DNA from: Sarcocystis neurona
Taxonomy: Eukaryota > Apicomplexa > Conoidasida > Eucoccidiorida > Sarcocystidae
Direction of reading: 5' to 3'
Assembly (NCBI GenBank): GCA_000727475.1
Contig: KL647326.1
Span: 589,019-653,018 of the forward strand
DNA: 64,000 bases
Under the pieces are notes generated by a model that had not been told where the DNA came from, did no database searches, and saw only the letters and a program-made list of their open reading frames with translations. Positions 1 through 14,500 of the stretch are shown here, piece after piece (position 1 is the first letter of the stretch; each line of letters begins with the position of its first letter). Both the position numbers and the translations under genes were made by a program.

Positions 1-2577
1 TATATATACACACGAGTTTGTATATTGCCGTATACGTACGTGTGAACGTGAGCAGATAAAGGCAATCGAGGTAGAGGCCCAACTTTGTCATTGAACACAC
101 TGCTGCAGAAGCCAAAGAAGGAAACAAGCCGCAGCAACAGGTACCGCTTTGTTCTACAAAGTCGACCATGTGGGATCTCAAAAGCACAAATAACAATTCC
201 GTGCAAGTCGCACCTACTAAATGTGCACAGAAGAGGACAACTGCATTAAAGAAGCTCCAACCATAGTAACACGGCAGCGGGCAAACTGACAACGGTGGTA
301 TAAATAATCCCAATGATGTAGATGATCACGACTGCCTAAAGGAGGACCTTTTACTTGCACCGACGGAAGAAGTTGCAATTGCAGCACCAATGAAGACCAG
401 TGTAATACAGTCGATTTTATAGTATTCGTTGTGTCGTGCTCCAGGTAAATAACTCGAGAATTCGCGCACCCATTACTACCACTGTTTCACCCCCTACAAT
501 CAAAACAAATACTATTTTTCCAGCATTGACACCGCAACGGACGGTTCGCATCTTATTGTCTACTTGTACTTTGACGGGGCATCACTGCGGTTGTCACAAG
601 CAAACCGGTCACCGCTGAAGTGGTAGTTTTTACTTCCCACAGTTGAAAGCAGCAACGGATTTGCACGACACATTACTTACGTTCCTGTTGCTCACATCTG
701 CCTTACTCCTGTTGATAAAGGCGTACGCTTCTGAAATGAAATCGGCCTCGAAAAATTGATACTAGAATAAAAGCCTACTTTTAGGACAACTTTGTTCCCC
801 ACTTGCTACTATAGTGGCTACCATACCACTTTGGTGGCAGGGATGCCGCTTGAGTTGTGCTATTACATCTTATAACTACCTATCGGCCGTTCTACCTATG
901 TCTCCAGGAATGATCGAACAGCACCTCCGTAGTACACGCTTGCGTAGAAAAATAGTAGGCCGGAAGCTGCGCATTGCCTTCTCTAACGCTTGTAGTACAC
1001 GGAAGTTACAGCGTCGCGCTTCCTACAATGTGCAACAACCAAGGCCAACGTAATCGTCTCTCACGCGTCCTCGATCCCCTCTAACTTCTACATCAGAGTG
1101 TCGGTATTTTGGCCCTGCTTTTCCATTTCTTTGTTCAGCTATCTTTGAAGTGTCGTTCCTATGCTACAGCATTGCCCCCTACTGAAACGGAGTCTTCCAT
1201 ATTCCTTCTAATTCTGTCACCGGCAGCTTCTCTCCACCCTACTGGAAACCAGCCGCAGATGTGTTGAGCAGTCTGAACTGCCGCCACATGATTCCGCGCG
1301 TAACGTCGACGGCGAAATCACGACAACGGCAAATGTAACAATAGCTGGCGGTCGGACCAACCTCAGCAGCATCCGAAATGTATTCGTACATATCTGTGTA
1401 TACATACACCTATGTATCCATATGCATACCTGTATTTCTAGGCTCCTCCCCCTATGTGTACACATACATTTTCGTAGAAACACAGATTGGTGTACGCACG
1501 CTACATACATACTTCTGGAGAAACGAATGACCCGATCGACGTTTGAGCCTGTCTGCATGTGACCTAGCCTTCCACTGAATTAGTGTAGAACAAAAACATT
1601 CACTTACACAGGTACCACTACAGGAGTGAAACAGGTGGCGCAGCGTCTTCGCAGATATATACGTGTATTTCTGTCTATCCGAAAGAACAAGGTCATATCT
1701 GCACGTGGATGTATTAAACGGACAAAGGGGGTTATTCTGCGACATTGGACGTTAAAAACATATTCTGGCGTGGCTTCCGTTTTTTCCTTCCCGCCAAGTG
1801 CTTCTGTGTTGGTGCCGGAAATTTTCTCTGCAGCTATCTTTGTGACGCAACAGTACACACGTATAGACGTGTGACCGCACCTAACTGACATGCACATATC
1901 CGCCTTCATTTGCACCTTCGCGTCAACGTATATCAATGAATACACATAGCTGGTTATACAAAACAAGCTCACGAAGTCGTTTGTACTGCAGAGAGACATA
2001 GCAGAGGCTTCGCCTTCCTATGTGCGCATATAATCACACGCATCCGCACATGTCTTATCCTACAGACTGGCTGCCCCACACGCGTGAACTTGACCACATA
2101 TCCGGATCTTTTTCCGGATGGATTGTCTTCATAAATACACGTTCTACTGAACCTGTGTTTATGTAGAAACAGTAAACGTGTGTAATCAGCTTCTTCATAC
2201 GTGTGTAGCTTGACAGAGACAACGCAGTGTCTGCTACGGCTGCACGGCTTGCAACAGAAATTGCCACAAACCTACGTGTACAGGATACTCTATACCATAT
2301 TACTTATATACTGTACCTACGTACAGTACGTAGAAATGGATCTACACTCCTCTAGCTCAAAAAGTGACTTCTTTCGGTGAAAACAGATATTCATATAGAT
2401 GTGTAATTACACACGTACGTACGCGTATAGAAATGTATATCGACGTGTACACATATCGACACAAAATCCTATCTAGGTACAAACGTATACGTAAAGAGAT
2501 GGAAAAGATAAGTCTCTGCGATTTCTATTCTTCATAAGTACCCATAACTATGTTTAAATCTATTGCATAGCCTTTTG
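1..2577. other. Gene-free unique DNA, partly TA/TG-rich
   Basis: About the first 1.3 kb is unique, non-repetitive DNA of balanced composition; short open frames (for example 814-1053 plus, 79 codons) are interrupted on both sides and match no family I recognise. From about 1380 onward short TATA/ACGTGT stretches appear. I see no exon with convincing borders. Part of it could be 3' flanking sequence of the minus-strand phosphatase gene that ends near 2578. Confidence 0.5.
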
Positions 2578-2681
2578 CTAGAAGTGAGTCACAAGCGGCT
2601 GTCCTCCAGCGAGAAAGTAGCCGCTTTTCCCGCTGCTCGGATGCCCGGGACGCAACGAAGTTGTACTTTTCAAGCGGTACC
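2578..2681 (-). CDS. Candidate terminal exon of the PP2C gene
   Basis: A small GC-rich island in AT-rich surroundings. The acceptor TGCGCTCAG|GGTACC agrees in phase with the previous donor and opens 33 codons (ending GGQPLVTHF) before a TAG. Nothing in the tail is conserved, so support rests on phase, composition and the clean acceptor. A different or additional terminal exon within 2.7-6.7 kb is possible. Confidence 0.35.
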
Positions 2682-4498
2682 CTGAGCGCAGTCAGCAGCT
2701 AAAAATTCAAGCAGGCCCTGACCTACGACAAAAGCAAAGACTAATACAGTCGTACACATGAAAAGCAGATCCACAACGTCCATATACAGCTACACGTAGA
2801 CGAAAGTGCACGTCTCGTCTAAAGAGGCAGCAGATACCCTCGAGCACGCGGTCAGATAGACTTCGATACCTAATCATGAGAACATGCTTACACACACATA
2901 TACACTGATACATATACATATATATTTCAGGATACATATATAAAGACTTATGTGGAGTCGTTGCTCAATTCTGTGAATAGGCGCATACGTTCATATAGAC
3001 ATACATACGTGTAGAAAAACACGGTTGTAGACTTCCCATAGTTTACAGGTACGCGTCCACTAGTGAAAGCAACAGACGGAAGCGCCTCGTGCCAAGTCCT
3101 TGCGTGTGGAGGTACCTGAGGCGTGTACACATATATGTGTAGGTAGGTATAGAAGAGAGGAACGCCAGCTCAACGCGCCAGATGTACAAGGACGTAGAGG
3201 CTCACCACTGCAGGAAGGCCCTACAAAAAATGGGACTCACATGCGTATTTTTGTTGCTATTCTGGCAACGTGGAATTATGTAGACACGTCTTTAAAGCAG
3301 CAGGCAGAGACCTACACCTGCTTGCACATTCACGTATGGACACATGCGTGCATGTATACACGTACGTATACATATACAGATACGCCTGAATATACATATA
3401 CGCATGGAAGCGTATTCGTATTTGACGTATATGAATAAGTGTGTATGCAGATGTACGTCCAGACATATATGTCCACGTGTGCGTTTGCACTTATCTACAT
3501 AAATACGATAATGGACGTGTACATATGCTGGTGTGTATATATATATATGTTTATATATATATAGAATATGAATGGGTATCCGTACGCGACGTACACACAT
3601 AAGTATCGCGTGTATACGTATATGTTCAGACACACCTGTACGTGTATGCAAAGATCAGTATGATTACGGACGTCTGCAACACCAGATACAACAACTGCAA
3701 ATATGAAACTCGGGAAGTCCGTCACAAAAGCTGTCCATCTCTCTTTCTCGCTTAGACCCGCTCTACAAGAGGAAGGAAAACGTTTTTGTGCCTTTGTACG
3801 TCGGGGTCTACAAACGCATAGCAGTATACCTTTTTATGTATACATGTAAATGCTAGAGATTCCATCACACCAGTGACTGCACCCTGCTACGTGCAGATAT
3901 ATATAGATATATATACATATGCATATATACATATATACACATACACACGTATATATATATATCTATATATACACGCGTATACGTGGATACACATATACAT
4001 GTGTGAGGCCCCCAGGCACGCAGAGACAGACTCAAACGTTGCATTTTTACGCGTGCGCTTGTGTGTACGTCCACAGAAAAGAAAACCGTCGTCACGTATG
4101 CACCAGCGCATACTACAATTGAAACCTGCGCGGAGTTGAACTCTGTTTCCGCTTGCATACCTAGACGCATTCCTATACACAAAAGAGATGTAAAGTTATA
4201 TCTGTAGACGTACGTGTGGACATCCACGTGTATTCGTAGACACACAACCGTCGCTGTTCTTCTGTAACATACAGTAATGTGCTCCTGAGTCATGTATATC
4301 TAAATATATATATTATCACATCTTTTTCCTGTGATGCGCACAAACGACGTTCCTTTATTGGTCAACAAAAATCCACATGAGGGTACATACGTAGAGAAAT
4401 AGATGCGGACGTACACACGCATGAATACGAATGCGTATACACATATCAAGTTGAGGGCATATATGTATCTCTTTAGATATCTCTCTGTCTCTCTCTCT

Positions 4499-4529
<31 letters not shown>

Positions 4530-5809
4530 CACGCACATGCACATTCATACAGACAGATCTCCGTAGATCTTCCTACAAACAGTAAATATAGATGTATATG
4601 TGTACACGTGTGTACAGGTGGATATTCAGACACATACCTATCCGTAAATATTTCTACGTATACGACATATATGCTTACAGATTCCTACATCTACACACCG
4701 ACGTGTATATACACGTATGTATTCAAACATATACTCACGAATATAACTATACAAGCTGGGCACACGTATATGGATATGAGCCTTCTTCTATATACCTACG
4801 CACATATATGTATATATATGTCACACGTACATATTCGTATAGACGCATACCCGTAAATATTCCTCTACTCAATATATATAGACATATGTAAATTTACATG
4901 TGTAGACCTATGCACATACTCGCGTGTATTCATACGGACACGCATCCACAAGTGTTTCTGCGGACAATATACATATATGTAAATCTTTCTACTTGTAGAG
5001 CTATTCATACCAGTACACGTGCAGGTTCACACAGACGCAATTCCTCACGCATTTCTTTGTACAAAGCACGTGTCTACAAATTTCTACTCATACAGACCTA
5101 CCCATACGTATACGTACATGCAACCGTAGCTCTTCCCATGCACACTCCTGCATGTACACGTGTACACGTCTACCTCTGTCAACACATCTATTCATAAGTT
5201 ACATATGATCACGCGTGTACATACGTATATGTATGCAGATACCGTCTACCTAGAGAAACTTCACACATTATTACTCATATATACTTCTGTACCTACTTGC
5301 ACATGCTTTAAAGATAAAAAAAAAGAATGGAAACGTTTCCAATGTTGGGCTTCTTTTACTCGCGTACCCGTATGCACAACAATATAAAGTATCCACAGCA
5401 ACACAATGTATGCACAAACATACACACATACACACATATGCCCACACATACACACCTACATACGCAAGTAGACACACACGTAGACACACACGAAAGCACA
5501 CACACCCACATACGCGTAAAGATACGTAAATACACACACACACACACGCGTAGAGACGCAGGTAGACGCACACACATAGACACCTAGTCACACACACGTA
5601 CACACGCACACACATACACACACACACACACACACTTGGTTTGCCATGTCTACATATATATATATATATATATTTGCATATGCAGAAATACGCCTGTATG
5701 TATCTACGGAATATATATACATATATATGCATACACACATTCATGCCTGTTTTGCCGTCTTCTTCTCTATCTATGGTAGTATACATGCATGCACCCATAT
5801 TACGATCAG

Positions 5810-5840
<31 letters not shown>

Positions 5841-8800
5841 GAGATTATCACGCCGGTTTTGCCGTGTATTTCTCTTTGTACAGCGGTGCACATGCATATA
5901 TTTATGTAACGTCTACACACGCACACACACGTGTATACACATTTACTTCGTCGTCCTACGTTTCTCTTCTGCTACACAGGGGCGTGCATGCGTCATGAAG
6001 GTAGGGATGACGTTAGTATGTGTGCGCGGTGTCTGCGTTAGTTATGGAGGCACACAGGTCTACAAGTTTGAAAAAGAAAACACCACCCGCCTGCTACAGA
6101 GCTCGCGCGCTTCTCTTCAAGTCGATCAAGTCATCAGACGTATCAACACGTCCCCGGTTACATCCCACGTATGTACACTCGTACCTACTATACACATATA
6201 TGTATGTACGTCTGTAGGTGGATACAAATATATTAGGCGAGAGTGGGGCAGAGACAGAGAAAAGAAGAAGAAGAGGCTAAAAAAGGAAAAACGCGCCTGC
6301 CTTTACCGCACCCGTGGATTGCCACACCCTACGTCAGCACAGAAGCAGAGGACGGAGGCGTGCGTCACTAATACACCGCTCTTATCGAGTACACGCACAA
6401 GCACATATATACACGTATACATCTATTTATACGCGGCTGGATTCCTATTCATCTGCCCTAGTGGACGAACAAAGCAGCAGGAAAGGTGGAGACGAAGGAG
6501 GTAAAAAAAAAGAGCAAATACGTCTCCTCGTTAATCTGCACACCTCTACATATATATATGTATGTATATGTATGCATGGATGCGCGTATTCGTATGCACC
6601 TGAATGGGAAGAAAAAAGAAGCCAGGAAAGAAGGGACTCCCGAAGCTGAAAAGGAAACAAATGGAAAAAAAGACTACCTTCTCTGCATGCAGCTTACCCT
6701 GCGGCGTTAAACCAACTTGGCGTATTATAGGTGTTGCCTGCTGTGTCGACAGCAGCCTCGTTAAGGAAACGGATATGTTGTCTTTGCTTCCTGATGCGTT
6801 CACGCAGATAAGAAATAAAGAGGAAGAGAAAACAGCGCATGTGGCTCGGTAAGAAAGGACGGGAGCAGGAAAGCGAAGAGGAAGACAGGGGGGATACGCC
6901 CGCTTGCATGAAAGACCGGAGGAAAACGACAGAGAACAACATATGACGTACGCCCTTGTATGAAGGAGAAGGAGAAATGAAAAGAAAGAGAAGCAGCAGG
7001 GAGTATGTCCTGGTGTACACGGAAGAAACAAAGAAAGAGCACGAGACAGGAGAAGTGGGGAATATGTGCTGTTGTGGGTGAAAGGGGTAAAAAGAGAGCA
7101 AGAGAAAAAAGTAGTGAAAACTGTGCTTTGACATAAATAAGAGAGAAAAAGAGAACAAGAGAGAGGAGGAGTAGCGAGGTGACCTACGTGTGAATGAAAG
7201 AGATAAAGAAGAGAACCGAAAAAGAAGAAGTAGGGAGTACCACTTGACACGATCAAGGAAAAAAGGAAGAGAGAAGTGGGGAACATGCCCCGGTATGGAT
7301 GGAAGAAAAAAAAAGGAAAAAGAAAAAGAGAAGAAGAGAGGAACATGTCCTGGCATGCACGGTGAAGTACAGCAGCCTTGGGATAGTGCAGAAGAGAGCC
7401 CTGGCGCAGCTGCTACGAAGAAGAAGCAGAGTGTGACTGCCGTCACTACCGATGCACATACGAGATACGGAAGCAGCAAAAAAAGTGACGGAAAGAGGAG
7501 AACAAGAAAAGGCACAAGAGCAAGAAGAGAAGAAAAAGGGAGGAAAGACAGACCGTGAGATGTCGCCCTTTCACGCGTTTGACATGGATATGCTTGCTAC
7601 ATTTTCGTGAAGGAGTAGCTGCTGCTGCAGAGCAGCCTGGAGACTCGACGACGGACGGTTGACAGGAGTGTAGAAGAGAAAGCAAGTGGATTTTCGCAAC
7701 TTCTCTACGCGTGCGCACAAAAGGACAAAAGAGCGGAAAAGGGACGAGAAGGAAGGGAAGGAGGAAGAAAAGGAAGCACACACTGCAGAGAATGAGCCCA
7801 AGAAGAAGAATGCACCGCGTGCGTACGTATATACACCTATTCCACGGCTTAAGCCGCGGAGGCACACACATACACACACACACACGTGTGTGTATTTATA
7901 TGTGTACATACCCGAAGTGTACGCCGCGGCACGGCTCTACGACAATAGGGCTGAATTCGTGTATTTTTTTCCAATAGCTGCCATGAGGACAGAAGACGTG
8001 CAATGCCTGTTTGCTCGGCCCCGGAAGGGGAAACGTTGTTAAAGAGAGAAAGGCGAGCGACGCATATCTGCTTCAGCAGGCACAGAGAAACGAAAGACAA
8101 GCCACTTCGACTTTCTCTTCCTTCCTCCCCCACAAGAAGATACGGGAGTCTCACCAAGTTGATAGGCCAGGTTTACAAGTGCGTCGGCCGTTTTCTCCAG
8201 GTTCCCCCCGAACGCTTGCAAGTAGGCATAGGTCATCCTTGCAACAAAATGCCAGTCCATCTGCCGCATCTCGAACATTCCTGCAGAGCCACGCGATTGC
8301 AGATAAAAGGCAAAGTGAGAGGACGGAGACGGAGAAACGGCGACAAAAGGAGGAAAAACGCGCTCGTCTCGCCCCACAAACCCGTGCACATGCATGTGCA
8401 TTGAGACAGAAACATTCAGACAAAGAGACACAAAGATCGACACATTCTCCGTCCAAAAAGGACTACGTACACATACACACACACCTGCTTGTGTACAGGT
8501 TTTCTACATTAGTACACCTTCATTTTTTTACTGAAAGGGCGGGAACAAACACAGACAGACGCCCGTACACAACGCCTCTTACTTCTCTCTTTGCCTGTCT
8601 GCGTCCCGCTGTCTCTCTGTCTGTCTGTGTGTGTGTGTTTCTGTCTCTCTTACTCAGCAACTCCTCCTACGTGTGTCTGCCTCTGTACGTATACGAACGG
8701 CTGGGAGTTTCTGCTCCTTCTGGACCCACCGAGTGCTAGAGATAGCTGGACACCCCCGCCCGCGTCTAGGAGCGATTCTTGTTTCTTCCTCTTTCATTCC

Positions 8801-11551
8801 CTTCCTCTTTGCTGATGCACGCGTGTGCACTTCACCCAGGAATCTACTTCGGGGTTGTGTCCCAGGAACAAGCAAGGTCCACACGCGGAAATATATATGT
8901 GTATCTGTGTTCTCTCAAAAAGAGGTGCGTAGAGGAGACCTAGACGCACCAGCTTGCACAGCTTGCACAGAGACACCTATATCTAGCGCGACGTCTGCAG
9001 GTAGTAGACGACGTGCGGTCAGCGCGTCTCCAAAGAGGCGGAGCCAGCGACACAGACAGGGACAGAGAAATGCAGAGACAGAAAGACTTTGCGAAAAGAG
9101 GAAGAGACAGACGAGCACACGGTGGAGATCATTCATAAATGCGCCTGCTCTTTGTGGAGAGTGAACTCAGCGGGGCAGAAGAGAGTCACAAGCCTCTGCT
9201 GCATCTGCGTCGTCCAGCAACTCAGCAGCAGCTGGCGTGCGCGGGACGCGCTGCTCAGTCTCCTTTCTTGCCACCGCATGCAAGCTCGATCTTCTTCCCC
9301 ACGAGCGGGCGTTCCCCGCCGGGGACGGAGGAGAAACCCCGCACAACGGGCCAGGCACGCGCTACGAGTGTCTTGTAGAAGACGCAGAACGCCTGCTGTG
9401 TCTCTGTGATCGGGACGCAACAAGGATAGCGTCCACAGATTCGGACACCCAGACGCTTTCCGCAGGGGAGAGGGCGCACATGCAAGAGCTGGACCAGGAG
9501 GGGTGCGCGGAAAATAGCAGCAGCAGGCGGAGCGTGTGCAGACGCAGCAGCGGCAAGACTGGCGTGTGCGCATGCAGCACAGCAAGACTAGCGTGCGCAC
9601 ATGCAGCGGCAGCAGCAGTGTCAGCGTGTGCAGATGCAGCAGCAGCAGGAGGGGACGCACACTAGGCAGGGACAGGAGGAGAGTGCGCACACCACGTAGC
9701 GGCAGCAGAGGGGTGTCCACGTCCCCGTGTAACTTCTTTGGCAGCAGCGTGCGTACTGTCAAAAGTCAGCAGCTCTTCAAAGGCATTCGCACGTACAGAT
9801 ACACGTACGTACACAGGTGTGTGACACACGTGGCGATGCACTTGTCCCTCCTCTACGTCGGTACCTGTTCTCTACATTTGTGTCAGTAGACCTGCGCGCT
9901 ACCTGCCTGCTGCTGCGCTCCGCAGACGCCGACGTGTATATCTGCAGGGCGACTACGTAGATCCGCGAAGCATATCCTACTCTCTCTCCCTCTCTTTTTC
10001 TACACATATATATCTTTAGACGCCCTTGCGGATGTCTGTGTGTGTCTGCAGGACGACTATCTGCTGCTTCACCGCCAAGCCGTATCCTTCTCTCTTTCTC
10101 TCTCTCCGTATATATACGTTTGTATATACATGATTGTCCGGACATATTCGCTATCTTCCTGCTCCTGCGTTCTGCAGATGTCGGCGTGTATCTGCTGGAC
10201 GACTATCTGCACCGGCGAGCCTCGTCTTTCTCTCTCTCTAATTATAGACACACATACACATATATACATATATCTGTATCTGGACATACTCGCTATCTGC
10301 CTGCTCCTGCTCTCTGCAGATGCCGGTGTACATCTGTAGAACTTCAACCTCGACAAGCAAGCCTTCGCTCTCTCTGTCTCTCTCTCGATGTGCGCACACG
10401 CACACATATATATATATACATATATATACAGATTTATATACAAGTCGGAAGTCGCGTGACTTATGCGTGTGACGAGGACGGGCGTGCAGAGAGCGATAGA
10501 CATGGAGGCAGGAGGACAGAAGATAGGAGGAGAACTGCTGCTACGTGTGTAGGCGTATATGTACTTGTGTGTGTGTGTGTGTTTAACCCAACTTGTACAC
10601 TTGCAGCGCTGCGTTGTGAAAATCCTGCCGGCTGGCATTCTGACCATCGCATGCAAGCAGCAGAACGTCCCCGGGGTTCGCCTTGGCGGCGTGCACTTCT
10701 GGCACGGCGCTGACGATTTGTTCATCTGGCCGGAGATTTCTGTTCCGCTTGAAAAACTGCGGGGAGAAAAGAAGTGCTCGACGCAAAGAAGAAAGCATAC
10801 GCAAGCGTCGGGCGCACCTCCGTGACGCAATGCAGAAGTGAAAATGCAGGACAGGCCGCCACCACAACTACGCAGAGAAAACGCAGGAAAAGGCAAGTTC
10901 TGCACAACGACGAAGAATAGAGAAATGTCTATCCAATGATCAGCACCGTGGAAACAGGAAAATATACATATAGCAACAACCCCTACAGGCTTCCACATAC
11001 GTGTATCCCCACATATATATAAGTGTATATATACACACAAACACACACACACACACACACGTGTATATAGAGATATACATATGTACACGAATTAACAAAT
11101 AAAAGCAAACGAACAGGACAAACGAGACAAACAAACAAACAAGACAAACAAATACACAGACAGACTGACACATAAGCAGACACACACAAACACATGTACA
11201 CAAACACCCCCCCCTTCCACACACACACACATATACCACCACAAAAATATACAAACAAACACACACAGACAGACACAGACACACAGGCGCAGACACCCAG
11301 ACACAGACGCAGACAGACAGACAGACACACGCACACACCCACACATAAACACGCACAAACACATACACACGAATACATACATACATACCTACATACATAC
11401 ATATGCATACATGCATATACATACATATACACACACACACACACAAATACATACATATACATACATTCACACATGCATACATACACGTACATACATACGT
11501 ACACACGTATCTACGTAGATACAAATACACACAAATACATCCATCCATCCC

Positions 11552-11583
<32 letters not shown>

Positions 11584-14500
11584 CGACATACATGTACACG
11601 TACAACCACACACGTACACGAAGACCGCTAGGAGCATTTTCCTGTGGAGAGACGCAACTATATACATCCATGTATTTGTGTACGTAGAGAAATCTACGAA
11701 TATATGTTCCTGGGTTTGACCGTCTTTTCCTCACTGCCTGCGCCAAAATTCACATATACGTACAGGTGGATATGTATGCGCGCGACTGGGAATGAGTGTA
11801 TACCTTCGTGTCCATAGCTTCAATCAGACGCACTTTTATATGCGTAGAGCTACACATATGTATATATTTATGGATATATGTGTGAATACGTACGTGTGTG
11901 TTATATACACGAGTGAAATACGCTACACATATATATGTATATATGTATAGGCGTGTATGTATCTACGTGTTTAGAACTGTGTGTGACTTGTGCTTCTACC
12001 GTTTCTCAGCAAAGGCGTCGTCAATTCACACTGGCCCACGTAGTTATTTGTACTGGCGACTCTTCACATAAATATATGAATTTATACGTCTTCCACCTTC
12101 TATCTGTATACACACCATATATATATATATATGTACAGAGATAGATAGACACAAGTTGGCCTAGAAAAGTAAATACCGTGTCCCTGTGTGTGTGTGTGTA
12201 TGTGTGCCTCTCTCTCGCTCTCCCGTTGTGTGTTTCTGTACAGGTATATATATGTATATGTATAAGACGCGTAAAGAATTTCCCCCACATTTCCTCGTAA
12301 ACATGAGTACAATCATACGTGATCCACCTCTTCGTTGATATACGTATAGTTCAAAATATATACATATATAGCAGATCTACGGCGGTAAACACAGTCTCTG
12401 TCTGTCCCTTTCTACACATACGTATAGAGAGGTGAACACCGGTATGGATACACACACAGGCATGTATCTGCATTTATATATATATACTGAGGAGACGAGA
12501 GATATACACATATATTTACAGGATAGTTGTGTTTCTATGAACCGTCGTGTAGCCTGTCTTCCTCTTTGTCTGAGACAGAGAGCAAGCCGCACACGCAGCA
12601 CTGCGCAGATACACCTACAAGTTTGCCAAAAGAACTCAGACGAGTCCGGATCACTTTTATGTGCATGCGATATGCAGACAAACGTGAATAGATACACGTC
12701 CCCATCAAGGGAGACGCATCTCTTCAAAACAGAAAAGAATATGAACATTCCATCAGGTGTAGCATACATGGGAGCGCACGCATATATGTGGCTCTGTGTG
12801 TAGACAAAAGTATATGCTTGTACGCACTCAAATAAATATATATATATATATATATTTGTATAGCCGCAAACCTGTCTACATATATAGATGAATATCTATC
12901 TCCCCATGAACACGTAGCGTGGGGTTTACGTGTACGTGTCTGTGTACGTGTTTCAAATGCACGGATGTTTTTCGTAGCAAGACAGATACACCCATTATCA
13001 AGTCCGGCAACCAGGCGTATACTTCCTTGGTCCATATGAACACCTCACAGACATACACAGACAAACACAGGCATCTATATATACAAGCGTGTACGTATAC
13101 ACACGCACACACAGACAGAAGAAAACCGTTGAACCGCCCGTGTGGCCGATGGCTGTACACACGTATAGACGTGCACTTGTGTACCCACGACTTTGCAGAC
13201 ACGTAATTATCCACCAGAGAAAAAGAGTGAGAGAGAAAGAGAAGAGGAATTCCAGGATAATCGTCTCCCGTGGATGCCTGTGTATACGCACTCATGTACG
13301 TGCATGCGTATACAAACACGAGCATTTCTTCTCCTCTCTTTTGTCTCTCTGTGTCTCCGTCTCTCTGTCTGTCTCCCTTCGGGGGAAGCGCATTGATTCA
13401 TGTGGACGGTAGAAATGACTCGTGTGTGCAGCTCGCTGCAGTACTCCCCCTCTGTATCTTTGTCCCTCTGTTTGCTGCACACGTCCACAGAAGAAGAGGT
13501 GCAAATTCGTTTGGACGTCACACCATCCGTATAGTGAGTGTCCCACGTCCCTGTAGCTCGAGCACTGCAGGACCACCTTTAACACCCTGCGAATACGCAT
13601 CTGTCTGTGCATGGGCTTCTCTGTCCCTAGTGCGGATTTCCGTGTCCAGTCGAACAAGCAGAGGACAAAAGAAACTTCTTAGTTTTCACTCGTACACAAA
13701 TACATGTATATGTGTGTATGGGCGTCATTTCTAGGTCGCACATGCACGTACCATACCAGTGCGTGAGGACTTGTGCAAGTTATTTTTGCGTATGCACAGA
13801 GAGTCGGTTTACGGAGATCTATTCTTGAAGGACAGCACGGCCTGGCTCTCTCTGCTATCGAAGACGCGCAGTCTCCGGTGTAAACTTTGAAAAAGGCGCA
13901 GCAGCCACCGTGACCCTCTCGCGGCGCAGATACGAAGAACCAGACACAGCCGCTGCGGAAGGACGACGCAGACGAAAAGGTGGCGAGGAAGCGAGATCGG
14001 ACGGAAGGCTCGGAGAGAAGAAAGACAAAGAAAAGGAAGAGGGAAGAGAAAATGCAGGTTTTGTGCCTAGAAAAGAAAAGAAGAGGTGACGGAAGAGAGA
14101 AGGACACAAAAAGAAGGAAAAGATACAACCGGAAGAAAAAAGCCGTGGAGGTGGATAAGAAGCGGTCACGGGACAGAAGTAGTAGGAAAAAAGAAGCAGA
14201 AATGCGGGAGAAATTGAACCACCTCTCCACATACGGGAAAGCAGCGGCGGCGGAGCAGACGGCAAGACTGGTGGGGGGGGCAGCACACGGACGAGGAAGA
14301 AGAGGCGGAAAAGGAGGCAACGAAGAACAGCAACAGGCACAGGAAAGACAAGAAGAGCCGGAAAAAAAGGGGAAAAGTTTGAGAAACGGCAAGGGGTAGA
14401 ACGGAGGGAAAAGGAAGAGCGGAAAAGGAAGAACAAGAAGAGAACAGCAAGAACCGCTACAAAAAAGAGAAAGCGCGATAGAGACACTCGAAGACAAGGC

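Noticed and set aside
6546..7515. 266- and 273-codon Phe/Leu/Ser-rich minus frames
   Set aside because: Intron polypyrimidine sequence; only the SKDN exon (6698-6790) within them is coding.
8011..8739. 242-codon plus-strand frame
   Set aside because: Overlaps the PP2C exon at 8155-8280 on the opposite strand and shows no family features.
10940..11746. 268-codon Cys/Val-rich minus-strand frame
   Set aside because: Translation of the AC/ACAT microsatellite inside a PP2C intron.
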